In this document: positions 9,407-16,775 of the stretch, one piece after another | How the letters are laid out: each line of letters begins with the position of its first letter | How positions within the stretch are numbered: the first letter of the stretch is position 1 | DNA from: Nitrospirota bacterium | Lineage (GTDB): Bacteria > Nitrospirota > Nitrospiria > Nitrospirales > NS-4 | Direction: 5' to 3' | Assembly: GCA_005877565.1 (NCBI GenBank) | Contig: VBOK01000183.1 | Location: 1-16,775, forward strand | Length of the DNA stretch: 16,775 nt | Position numbers and translations under genes: made by a program | The notes under the pieces: generated by a model | What the model was told of the DNA's origin: nothing | Seen by the model: only the letters and a program-made list of their open reading frames with translations | Database searches by the model: none

Positions 9407-10107
9407 TGCCCCCTAGCCCACCGGCTCCAGGCCAGTCTTCCTCGCCGGCTTCAGCCCTGATGGAGGGGGGACTCCAACTGGGCGTTCCCCTGTCCCCCCA
9501 CACCGTCGCCAGACTGATCCTCTATCTCCAGGAACTGGTGCGCTGGAATGCCAAGGTCAACCTCTCCGGCCTGACCAAGGAAGCCGACATTATTGCCAAG
9601 CACTTCCTCGACTCGCTCGCTGCCTTCAAGGTCCTCAAGGTGGGTCCTGGGCTGATCCGGCCGGGCCCAGGGCTCCGCGTCCTGGATGTGGGCTCGGGCG
9701 CGGGGTTTCCCGGGTTGGTGCTGAAGCTTCACGATCCGGAGTTGGCGGTCACGCTGCTCGAACCCTCCCCGAAGAAAGCGGCTTTTCTTCACCATATGAT
9801 CGGCCTGCTGGGGGTGACCGGCGTATCGGTCTTGATCATCCGGATCGAGGACCTTAAAGCGGGCCAGACCGGGCCGTTCGACCTCGTGACGACCCGTGCC
9901 CTGAAACCGGAACTGCTGTTAGCCGAATCTCCCCGGTTGCTGGCCTCCGATGGCACGGTGCTGCTGTTTCGAGCCAGCCCCCTGCAGGTCGCCCCGCCTG
10001 GGTACCGGCTCATCCGGCAAGAATCCTTCACGCTTCCCTTCACGAACGATCCCCGCACCCTCACGCTGCTCAAACCCATTACCGTTTCTTCTGGACAGCG
10101 TCCATAA
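9406..10107 (+). CDS. rsmG: 16S rRNA (guanine527-N7)-methyltransferase RsmG (GidB)
   Basis: A 233-residue S-adenosylmethionine-dependent methyltransferase that modifies G527 of 16S rRNA. The N-terminal helical part has LYLQELVRWNAKVNLSGLTK, and SAM motif I is RVLDVGSGAGFPG (91-103). TRAL (about 165) and LASDGTVLLFR fit the later core. The first 18 residues (MPPSPPAPG, Ser/Pro-rich) are not family-like. An alternative ATG at 9460 would give 215 residues, closer to the E. coli size of 207. Neither start has a strong Shine-Dalgarno, and the upstream one lies within a parS palindrome, so 9460 is a real alternative. The gene sits between two parS sites, in the classic mnmG-rsmG-parA order. Confidence 0.92.
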   Translation: MPPSPPAPGQSSSPASALMEGGLQLGVPLSPHTVARLILYLQELVRWNAKVNLSGLTKEADIIAKHFLDSLAAFKVLKVGPGLIRPGPGLRVLDVGSGAGFPGLVLKLHDPELAVTLLEPSPKKAAFLHHMIGLLGVTGVSVLIIRIEDLKAGQTGPFDLVTTRALKPELLLAESPRLLASDGTVLLFRASPLQVAPPGYRLIRQESFTLPFTNDPRTLTLLKPITVSSGQRP

Positions 10108-10134
10108 CCTGGTCTTGCCTGCAACTGCAGGGCT

Positions 10135-10297
10135 GCGACAGGGAAACCGCCTTGGCTGGTGACCCGTTGCAGGGAGCGGGAGATGCCGAGCGGGACCCGG
10201 GCGGAGCGGAAGGCGGCACACCCGAGTCTGCGGGGCTTCGACGGGGAAGTCGCATGAGCACGCCCGGGTGGCTCGGCAGCAGGACCAGCCCTGACGC
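10135..10297 (+). other. nested inverted repeats: candidate structured RNA or palindromic element
   Basis: Four sets of complementary arms nest in order. GCGACAGGG (10135-10143) pairs with CCCTGACGC (10289-10297) with one mismatch. CTGGT (10156-10160) pairs with ACCAG (10284-10288). TGCCGAGC (10184-10191) pairs with GCTCGGCA (10271-10278). CCCGGGCG (10196-10203) pairs with CGCCCGGG (10261-10268). Inside are two smaller hairpins, CCCG/CGGG (10221-10234) and CGAC/GTCG (10239-10252). Together they would make a rod of about 163 nt. I recognise no Rfam family, and no T-run follows. It fills most of the 205 bp between rsmG and the second parS. It could be a small RNA, an attenuator-like leader or the remains of a palindromic mobile element. 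GC richness makes some chance pairing likely. Confidence 0.4.
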
Positions 10298-10312
10298 TTT
10301 GTCGTTCTTCAT

Positions 10313-10328
10313 TGTTCCACGTGGAACA
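10313..10328 (+). promoter_or_regulatory. parS: parS centromere site 2 (upstream of the parA promoter)
   Basis: A second exact copy of TGTTCCACGTGGAACA, extended to an 18-bp palindrome by flanking T and A (10312-10329). It ends 11 bp before the -35 box of the parA promoter, a position where ParB binding or spreading could influence parAB transcription. It lies 922 bp from the first copy. Confidence 0.94.
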
Positions 10329-10339
10329 ACGTCATTTCG

Positions 10340-10368
10340 TTGACACCTTCTCGCTCAGTTGCTAGCAT
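10340..10368 (+). promoter_or_regulatory. sigma70-type promoter of parA-parB
   Basis: TTGACA at 10340-10345, a 17-bp spacer and TAGCAT at 10363-10368. The -35 box is perfect and the -10 box keeps T1, A2, A5 and T6. The predicted start of transcription near 10375 leaves only about five bases before the parA ATG. The nearby in-frame TTG at 10359 falls inside this promoter, which argues against it being the start codon. Confidence 0.72.
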
Positions 10369-10379
10369 GGGCCTCTTCG

Positions 10380-11156
10380 ATGGGGCGGATTATCGCCATT
10401 GCCAATCAAAAAGGGGGGGTCGGCAAGACCACCACCGCCATCAACCTGGCGGCCTCCTTGGCGGTGGCGGAACGGACCGTCCTCCTGGTGGACCTGGATC
10501 CGCAGGCAAACGCCACGAGCGGCATTGGGGTCGACTTGGAGGGCATCTCGCTTTCGACGTATGACGTCATGGTCCGAGGCCGGAAGGTCTCGGAAGTGCT
10601 CGTGAAGGCAGCCGTTCCTCGGGTTGACGTGGTCCCCTCCGAAGCGGACCTGGCTGCGGCGGAAGTCGAGCTGACTCCGGTGGCAAACCGGGAGTTGATT
10701 CTCCGACAGGCCCTGGAGGATGCGTCCAGCCAATATGAATTCGTGCTGGTGGATTGCCCGCCGGCGCTGGGGCTCCTTACCGTGAACGCTCTGGTCGCCG
10801 CCCATAGCGTGCTGGTCCCTGTCCAGTGCGAGTTCTATGCGATGGAGGGACTCGGGCGGTTGATGCAGACCGTCGAGATGGTGCGCCGGTCCTTGAATAA
10901 GACGCTGGGCATCGAAGGCGTCTTGCTGACCCTGTTCGACGGGAGGAACAACCTCCACTGGCAGGTAGCCGAGGAGATACGTAAGCATTTTTCAGATACG
11001 ATGTTCAAGACCGTGATCCCCCGCAACATCAGGCTGGCGGAGGCACCCAGCCACGGGGCGCCGGTGCTCATGTACGACGTCGCGTCCGCCGGGGCGCAAG
11101 CGTACCTGGGCCTGGCCAAGGAAGTCCTGGCTCATGCAAAAAAAGGCGCTCGGTAG
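10380..11156 (+). CDS. parA: chromosome partitioning ATPase ParA (Soj family)
   Basis: A 258-residue deviant-Walker ATPase that binds the nucleoid non-specifically and moves ParB-parS complexes. The start at 10380 gives the family N-terminus MGRIIAIANQKGGVGKTTT, with the signature lysine K11 and Walker A ending K16-T17. VLLVDLDPQANATSG is the Walker A' region, and FVLVDCPPALGLLTVNAL the Walker B region. PVQCEFYAMEGL and AEAPSHGAPV are Soj hallmarks. No Shine-Dalgarno precedes it. With the promoter at 10340-10368 the mRNA would be almost leaderless. The end overlaps parB by 23 bp, indicating coupled synthesis. parS lies just upstream. Confidence 0.95.
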   Translation: MGRIIAIANQKGGVGKTTTAINLAASLAVAERTVLLVDLDPQANATSGIGVDLEGISLSTYDVMVRGRKVSEVLVKAAVPRVDVVPSEADLAAAEVELTPVANRELILRQALEDASSQYEFVLVDCPPALGLLTVNALVAAHSVLVPVQCEFYAMEGLGRLMQTVEMVRRSLNKTLGIEGVLLTLFDGRNNLHWQVAEEIRKHFSDTMFKTVIPRNIRLAEAPSHGAPVLMYDVASAGAQAYLGLAKEVLAHAKKGAR

Positions 11157-11967
11157 AGGCCTGCAAACGCTGATTCCCGTCGCCACCGGGGGGCGGGATG
11201 AGATCGAGGAGATCCCGCTCTCCCTCGTCTCACCCAACCCCTTCCAGCCGCGCCGTGCCATCAATGCGGCCGAGCTCGAAGAGCTGGCCAACTCGGTCAA
11301 GGTGAAAGGCGTGCTGCAGCCGGTCCTGGTGCGGCGTCTAGGGGACGGCGGCTACGAGCTGATCGCTGGCGAGCGCCGCTGGCGCGCGGCCAAGCTCGCG
11401 GGCCTGAAAAAAATTCCGGCCATCGTTCGTCCCGCCACGGATGCCGAGGCGATGGAGATGGCACTGATCGAAAACCTCCAGCGCAAGGATCTCAACCCGC
11501 TGGAGGCTGCCCGGGCCTACCAGCGCCTCATCAAGGAGTTCGGGCTCACGCAGGAGGCGGTCGCCAAGCAACTTGGCAAGGAGCGCTCGTCGATCGCCAA
11601 CACCGTGCGGCTCCTGTCGCTCCAGTCGGAGGTGCAGGTATGGGTCGAAAACGACCAGTTGTCCCTGGGGCATGCGAAGGTCCTGCTGGCCGTTTCCGAT
11701 CCGGACCAGCAGGTTCGCCTGGGGAGACGCGCCGTGACGGAACGACTGTCTGTGAGGGACCTCGAACGGTTGGTGCGGTCCAACCACCGCGCGGGCCGCT
11801 CAGCCCAAGCGCGCAAGGGCCGCCGGCCCAGCGAGATCGAGGAGCGGATGGCACGGCGGCTGGGTACCAAGGTGCGGCTGATCGAGGGGAAAACAGGAGG
11901 GAAGATCGTCATTGAGTATTATTCTCCGGCCGATCTGGAGCGGGTGATTGATTTGATTATGGGATAG
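11134..11967 (+). CDS. parB: chromosome partitioning protein ParB (Spo0J family)
   Basis: A 277-residue CTP-dependent DNA clamp that binds parS and stimulates ParA. The N-terminal ParA-contact peptide is KKALGRGLQTLIP (3-15). NPFQPRR (35-41) and LIAGERRWRAAKLAG (76-90) form the ParB-N/CTPase part with GERR at 79-82. ENLQRKDLNPLEAARAY (114-129) follows, and the helix-turn-helix GLTQEAVAKQLGKERSSIANTVRLL spans 137-161. The C-terminal dimerisation segment is GGKIVIEYYSPADLERVIDLIMG. The start lies inside the parA end, with AAGGAAG about 10 nt upstream. Two matching parS sites lie within 1.8 kb. The length is typical. Confidence 0.95.
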   Translation: MQKKALGRGLQTLIPVATGGRDEIEEIPLSLVSPNPFQPRRAINAAELEELANSVKVKGVLQPVLVRRLGDGGYELIAGERRWRAAKLAGLKKIPAIVRPATDAEAMEMALIENLQRKDLNPLEAARAYQRLIKEFGLTQEAVAKQLGKERSSIANTVRLLSLQSEVQVWVENDQLSLGHAKVLLAVSDPDQQVRLGRRAVTERLSVRDLERLVRSNHRAGRSAQARKGRRPSEIEERMARRLGTKVRLIEGKTGGKIVIEYYSPADLERVIDLIMG

Positions 11968-11976
11968 ATTCGTAGG

Positions 11977-11999
11977 TTATATTAAACAAGTATTATAAT
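11977..11999 (+). promoter_or_regulatory. AT-rich patch, possible promoter of the bactofilin genes
   Basis: The 47 bp between parB and the first bactofilin gene are strikingly AT-rich against the GC-rich background. They contain TATATT (11978-11983) and TATAAT (11994-11999). A possible -35, TTGATT (11953-11958), lies 19 bp before the first. No good -35 stands 17 bp before the second. The patch may start a separate bactofilin transcript, while read-through from parAB remains possible. Confidence 0.4.
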
Positions 12000-12014
12000 T
12001 TAAGGAGTCATACA

Positions 12015-12491
12015 ATGTGGAAAATGGGTGAGATGACGGAGAAACAGGACGAAGAGTTGGAGGAGCAGTCCTCCGGAGACAGAGAAGGCAAAGTGGTCGC
12101 CTTTGTGGGGCGCGGGGTCGAGTTCAAAGGCGTGATCACGTACAACGGGACGGTTCGCATTGATGGTCGGCTGGAAGGGGAAATCCACACGGAAGGAGTG
12201 CTGGTCATCGGGGAGGATGCGGTCATCACAGCCCAGGTGACTGCCGGCACAGTGATCAGCCGTGGTAAGATCACTGGCGACGTAGTGGCGTCCGGCAAGG
12301 TCAGGCTGCTGGCGCCAGCCGCTTTGAATGGGTCGGTCAAGGCGCCGTTGCTTTCGATCGAAGAAGGTGTGCTCTTCAACGGCAGCCTAGAGATGGCCAA
12401 GAAGGCGGAGCAGTCCGAGGTGAGCAGAGTGCCCGCTGGCGGTTATGTCACGCCTATCCGCGTCAGCTCCACGATGAAGACGGTGGGCTAG
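12015..12491 (+). CDS. bactofilin 1
   Basis: A 158-residue bactofilin (DUF583/polymer-forming family). Bactofilins self-assemble without nucleotide into filaments that scaffold cell-shape, pole or segregation proteins. A charged N-terminal tail (1-26, rich in Glu/Lys/Asp) precedes the right-handed beta-helix core at about 27-126, seen as short repeating strands with regularly spaced Val/Ile and Gly: FKGVITYNGTVRIDGRLEGEI, then GVLVIGEDAVITAQV and GKITGDVVASGKVRLL. The C-terminal tail (127-158) is polar. AAGGAG at 12002-12007 gives a strong ribosome site. It is the first of three tandem paralogs behind parAB and has the longest N-terminal tail. Bactofilin tails often bind partners or membrane. 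Confidence 0.93.
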   Translation: MWKMGEMTEKQDEELEEQSSGDREGKVVAFVGRGVEFKGVITYNGTVRIDGRLEGEIHTEGVLVIGEDAVITAQVTAGTVISRGKITGDVVASGKVRLLAPAALNGSVKAPLLSIEEGVLFNGSLEMAKKAEQSEVSRVPAGGYVTPIRVSSTMKTVG

Positions 12492-12509
12492 GGAGGATCA
12501 GGAACACCT

Positions 12510-12956
12510 ATGTGGTCAAAACACGAGAAGGACAACCTGTACACAATGAACGGCGACGAGCCGTTCACCTTCCTCGGCAAGGGGGCGCAGTTCAAGGGGA
12601 TCATCCACTTCGAAGGGACGATTCGCATTGATGGCCGGCTGGAAGGGGAGATCCATACGAAAGGCACGTTGATGGTCGGCGAGCATGCGGTCATCGAAGG
12701 GGACATCAACGCCGATGTCGTGGTCTGCGGGGGCCAGATCAACGGGAACATCGTCGCCGCCGAGAAGGTCCAACTTCTGGCCACCGGGCTTGTGACGGGG
12801 ACCATCAAGACCCCTTTGCTCTCCGTCGAGGAAGGGGTCCGCTTGCACGGGATGTGCGATGTGGAAGGGCGGGGAGGGGCCAGGGCCCTGGACGGGGCGC
12901 GCGAGGGGGCCCAGCAACAGCAACTGACCGACGTCGCGCGGGTGCGCGGCGCCTAA
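12510..12956 (+). CDS. bactofilin 2
   Basis: A 148-residue bactofilin, 18 bp after the first. The core spans about 17-118, with FTFLGKGAQFKGIIHFEGTI, RIDGRLEGEIHTKG (39-52), VGEHAVIEGDINADVVV and GGQINGNIVAAEKVQLL. The tail (120-148) is distinctive, with GGARALDGAREGAQQQQLTD. It aligns with bactofilin 3 without gaps for the first 120 residues. At the DNA level it shares a nearly identical block with bactofilin 1 (about 12618-12649) and another with bactofilin 3 (about 12678-12712). AGGA at 12500-12503 serves as ribosome site, 6 nt before ATG. It probably co-assembles with its paralogs, which is an inference from other multi-bactofilin bacteria. Confidence 0.93.
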   Translation: MWSKHEKDNLYTMNGDEPFTFLGKGAQFKGIIHFEGTIRIDGRLEGEIHTKGTLMVGEHAVIEGDINADVVVCGGQINGNIVAAEKVQLLATGLVTGTIKTPLLSVEEGVRLHGMCDVEGRGGARALDGAREGAQQQQLTDVARVRGA

Positions 12957-12974
12957 GCCGGGCTCTTGGACAGC

Positions 12975-13427
12975 ATGTTCGGATCGACCAGCAAGCACAA
13001 AGAACTCGCAATGGCCGGGGAGGAAACGTTCACCTTTCTGGCGCGGGGGTTTGAGTTCAAGGGGACCTTGACCTTCGAAGGTACGGTCCGCATCGACGGC
13101 ATGGTGTCCGGCGCCATCTATTCGAAGGGCACTGTGATCCTCGGCGAGCATGCGTTCATCGAAGGGGACATCAACGCAGGAACGATCGTCAGCAGCGGGA
13201 CGATCAACGGGAACGTGACGGCGGCCGAACGGGTACACCTCCTGCCGTCCGCGACGCTGAACGGCGACCTAAAGGCGCCCCTCCTCAAAGTGGAAGAGGG
13301 AGTGCAGTTGCACGGGAACTGCGAGGCGGAGGGGGGAACCAAGAGTAAAAGCGTGCAAGAGCCGCGAGAGGCCGCGCCGCATGCGGCGAAGGTCAGCGTT
13401 TCACAACGGGGCGAGGCTCTGCAATGA
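12975..13427 (+). CDS. bactofilin 3
   Basis: A 150-residue bactofilin. The ATG at 12975 is chosen over a TTG at 12966. With it, the N-terminus (MFGSTSKHKELAMAGEETFTFL) has the same length as that of bactofilin 2 and the two align gap-free, and the intergenic gap becomes 18 bp, the same as between bactofilins 1 and 2. The core covers about 17-118, with FEFKGTLTFEGTVRIDG, LGEHAFIEGDINAGTIVSSG and TINGNVTAAERVHLL. The C-terminal tail (119-150) is Lys/Glu/Ala-rich. The ribosome site is weak, suggesting coupling to the gene before. Its last four bases (ATGA) overlap mnmA. Confidence 0.91.
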   Translation: MFGSTSKHKELAMAGEETFTFLARGFEFKGTLTFEGTVRIDGMVSGAIYSKGTVILGEHAFIEGDINAGTIVSSGTINGNVTAAERVHLLPSATLNGDLKAPLLKVEEGVQLHGNCEAEGGTKSKSVQEPREAAPHAAKVSVSQRGEALQ

Positions 13428-14518
13428 TGAAGAAGACGGTTGTGGTCGGCATGTCGGGCGGGGTGGACAGCGCCGTCGCCGCGGCGATCCTCGTGGAGCA
13501 GGGCTATCAGGTCCAGGGAGTCACGCTTCAGACATGGGAGCCTGAGGGCGATGCGACGACCTCGAAGAAGTGGCAGGAGCGGGGCTGTTGCAAGATCGGC
13601 ATCGCCCGCTTTGTGGCCCAGCAGTTGGGCATTCCGCATCAGGTCCTCGACGTCCGGGATCGCTTCCGCTCGGCGGTCGTGCAGGACTTCATCGATGGCT
13701 ACGCGGCGGGCCTGACGCCGAACCCCTGCGTGCGGTGCAATGAGCGGGTGAAGTTCGGATGCCTCATGGAGGCCGCACGGGACTTGGGGGCGGACTACGT
13801 TGCCACCGGCCATTACGCGCGGCTCCTGCCTGACGACCTGGGGCGGCTGCACTTGCATAAGGGAGGGGATCCCAGGAAAGACCAGAGCTATTTCCTGTAC
13901 CGCCTGAACCGAGCATGGCTGCCGCGCATCCACTTTCCCGTCGGCGGCATGCGCAAGGAGGACGTGTGGCCCAAGGCGGAAGCGATCGGGTTGCCGGCGG
14001 ACGAGGTCAAGGAGAGCCAGGAGATCTGCTTCGTGACAAAGGGTGACTATCGCAGTTTCCTGGAGGAGCAGGCCCCGCAAGCCGCGCGGCCAGGGCCGTT
14101 CGTCGGCACGGATGGGGGGGTGTTGGGTGTACATCGCGGAGTGCCGTTCTATACTCCGGGCCAAAGACGCGGGCTTGGGCTCGCGGCGGCGCAGCGCCTC
14201 TACGTCGTGCGCGTGAACGCCGCCAGCAATACCGTCGTGGTAGGTCCTGAGGAAGATCTGCTGGAGTCCTCCTGCCTCGTCGGCGATCTCAACCTCCTGA
14301 GCGTGGATGGGCTGGCCGAACCGGTTCGCGCCGAGGTCAAGGTCCGCTACGCGAGCCTGGCGGCTCCGGCCACGATCTGGCCGCTGGGGGACGGGCGGCT
14401 GCGCGTCGAGTTTGACTCGCCCCAGCGGGCCCTCAGTCCAGGACAGTCTGCGGTCTTTTATCAGGGAGACCGGGTGCTGGGCGGCGGGATCATCGAAGCC
14501 GGACGCCGTGCGGACTGA
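13424..14518 (+). CDS. mnmA: tRNA-uridine 2-sulfurtransferase MnmA
   Basis: A 364-residue enzyme that activates U34 of Lys, Glu and Gln tRNAs with ATP and replaces O2 by sulfur. The PP-loop ATP-binding motif SGGVDS is at 11-16. The catalytic cysteine pair is C102 (in NPCVRCNERVKF) and C202 (in SQEICFV), as in E. coli MnmA. ATGHYA, KDQSYFLY and the C-terminal beta-barrel (HRGVPFYTPGQRRGLG onward) are all present. The length is typical. The ATG overlaps the bactofilin 3 stop, so it appears to belong to the bactofilin transcript. There is no functional link known to me between the two. Confidence 0.95.
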   Translation: MMKKTVVVGMSGGVDSAVAAAILVEQGYQVQGVTLQTWEPEGDATTSKKWQERGCCKIGIARFVAQQLGIPHQVLDVRDRFRSAVVQDFIDGYAAGLTPNPCVRCNERVKFGCLMEAARDLGADYVATGHYARLLPDDLGRLHLHKGGDPRKDQSYFLYRLNRAWLPRIHFPVGGMRKEDVWPKAEAIGLPADEVKESQEICFVTKGDYRSFLEEQAPQAARPGPFVGTDGGVLGVHRGVPFYTPGQRRGLGLAAAQRLYVVRVNAASNTVVVGPEEDLLESSCLVGDLNLLSVDGLAEPVRAEVKVRYASLAAPATIWPLGDGRLRVEFDSPQRALSPGQSAVFYQGDRVLGGGIIEAGRRAD

Positions 14519-14533
14519 AACGGGGCGAACTGC

Positions 14534-14562
14534 TTGACAGCATTGGGCTTTCGTGTTACGGT
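14534..14562 (+). promoter_or_regulatory. extended -10 sigma70-type promoter of the atpHAG cluster
   Basis: TTGACA (14534-14539), a 17-bp spacer and TACGGT (14557-14562). The -10 hexamer is weak (T1, A2, T6 match) but is preceded by TGT, the extended -10 element. Predicted transcription starts near 14569, about 54 nt before atpH. It begins 15 bp after the mnmA stop, marking a new transcription unit. Confidence 0.6.
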
Positions 14563-14622
14563 GCGCCTCCCTTGAGTCAGCCTGCCAGCACGAACTGACA
14601 CCAGCAAGGCGGTTACTGACAA

Positions 14623-15162
14623 GTGGTCCAGACGGCGGTTGCACGGCGATACGCGAAGGCTCTGTTCGACTTACAGGATCCGTCCGGGATCGGCTCGACC
14701 GCCGCGGCGCTCCGTCTGTTGACCGAAACCTTCGCCGCCTCCCGTGAGTTCCGCGCCCTGCTGTTGAGTCCGGTCTTTACCAAGGAGGAGAAGGCCGCTG
14801 TCGTCAATCAAGTGGCGGCCAAGGCCGGGTGCCCGCCGATCACCAGCCGGTTCCTCGCCCACGTCGTCCGCAAGAACCGCATCGTCTTCATCCGGGAGAT
14901 CAGCGACGCCTTCGGCAAGCTCGCCGACCAGGCCTCCAATCGCAAGGCGGTCCAGGTCGTAGCCGCCCGGCCGCTTTCCAATGCGCAACAAGCCGCGATC
15001 CGGAAGCGGCTCGAGCAGGCGACGCGCGGCCAGGTCGACTTGGCGGTCCAGGTTGATCCCGACGTGATCAGCGGGCTGGAGATTCGCTTCGGCAGCCGGG
15101 TGTACGACGGAACGGTCCGCGGGCAACTGGAACGTCTGCGGTCCATCCTCACACGAACGTAG
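14623..15162 (+). CDS. atpH: ATP synthase F1 subunit delta
   Basis: A 179-residue delta subunit (OSCP-type) linking the F1 head to the peripheral stalk. The N-terminal motif AVARRYAKALFDL (5-17) and the C-terminal segment DPDVISGLEIRFGSRVYDGTVRGQLERL are diagnostic. MFTKEEK-like LLSPVFTKEEKAAVV and FLAHVVRKNRIVFI lie between them. The start is GTG at 14623, with AAGGCGG about 10 nt upstream. Starting further downstream would remove the conserved RYAKAL motif. It begins an F1 cluster and is followed by atpA after 30 bp. The usual upstream neighbour atpF is absent, and its place is taken by mnmA. Confidence 0.94.
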   Translation: MVQTAVARRYAKALFDLQDPSGIGSTAAALRLLTETFAASREFRALLLSPVFTKEEKAAVVNQVAAKAGCPPITSRFLAHVVRKNRIVFIREISDAFGKLADQASNRKAVQVVAARPLSNAQQAAIRKRLEQATRGQVDLAVQVDPDVISGLEIRFGSRVYDGTVRGQLERLRSILTRT

Positions 15163-15192
15163 CCGCACGCTAGAGCCCAAGGAGCAGCACGC

Positions 15193-16713
<1,521 letters not shown>

Positions 16714-16718
16714 CCCCG

Positions 16719-16775
16719 ATGCCGAGCTTACAGGGCCTGCGGCGCAAAATCGGCTCCATCAAGAACACGCAGAAG
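16719..16775 (+). CDS. atpG: ATP synthase F1 subunit gamma, N-terminal 19 residues (cut by window end)
   Basis: The first 19 codons, starting 5 bp after the atpA stop, read MPSLQGLRRKIGSIKNTQK. This matches the gamma-subunit N-terminus (M-x-S-L-x-x-I/L-R-R-K/R-I-x-S-x-K-N-T-Q), which forms the rotating central shaft with the C-terminal helix. Only the beginning is in the window. Position after atpA supports the call. Confidence 0.92.
   Translation, partial: MPSLQGLRRKIGSIKNTQK

Noticed and set aside
10289..10312. Intrinsic terminator after rsmG at the right arm of the inverted repeats
   Set aside because: The following bases (CTTTGTCGTTCTTC) are not a T-run, and the outer arms are too far apart for a terminator hairpin.
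10152..10343. 63-codon open frame between rsmG and parA
   Set aside because: It runs across the inverted repeats, parS and into the parA promoter, with no recognisable family or ribosome site.

Overview
The window is a GC-rich piece of bacterial chromosome (roughly 60-65% G+C by eye) with densely packed, mostly forward genes. The gene order and protein sequences suggest a Nitrospira-like member of the Nitrospirota. This assignment comes from general resemblance and is not proven. Almost everything is conserved housekeeping machinery of the kind found near a replication origin. The accessory material lies between the tmRNA gene and rpmH.

Region 1 (1-308) is the 3' part of a tmRNA gene (ssrA), cut at its 5' end by the window edge. 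Its tag reading frame encodes ANQELALAA, and the gene ends with an encoded CCA. Region 2 (311-3562) holds three less usual genes. The first, on the minus strand and converging on ssrA with a 2-bp gap, is an exported protein with a caspase-like domain lacking the catalytic cysteine, a long charged coiled coil and a formylglycine-generating-enzyme-like domain. The second and third are a stand-alone ParB/Spo0J-N-domain protein and a single-domain response regulator, probably co-transcribed.

Region 3 (3576-10107) starts at a perfect sigma70-type promoter and reads rpmH-rnpA-yidD-yidC-mnmE-mnmG-rsmG, with gaps of 6-24 bp or 4-bp ATGA overlaps. It supplies ribosome and RNase P parts, membrane-protein insertion, tRNA U34 modification and 16S rRNA methylation. 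dnaA and recognisable DnaA boxes are absent. Region 4 (9391-13427) is a chromosome segregation module. Two identical perfect 16-bp parS palindromes flank rsmG, followed by parA, parB and three tandem bactofilin genes. This recalls the parAB-bacNOP arrangement of Myxococcus, without a PadC gene. Between rsmG and parA lies a stretch with four nested sets of complementary arms (10135-10297) that could be an unrecognised structured RNA or a palindromic element.

Region 5 (13424-16775) has mnmA overlapping the last bactofilin gene. Then, from its own promoter, comes an F1 ATP synthase cluster atpH-atpA-atpG (the last cut by the window end) with no F0 genes beside it. MnmE, MnmG and MnmA together provide the 5-carboxymethylaminomethyl/aminomethyl and 2-thio modifications of wobble uridine 34.
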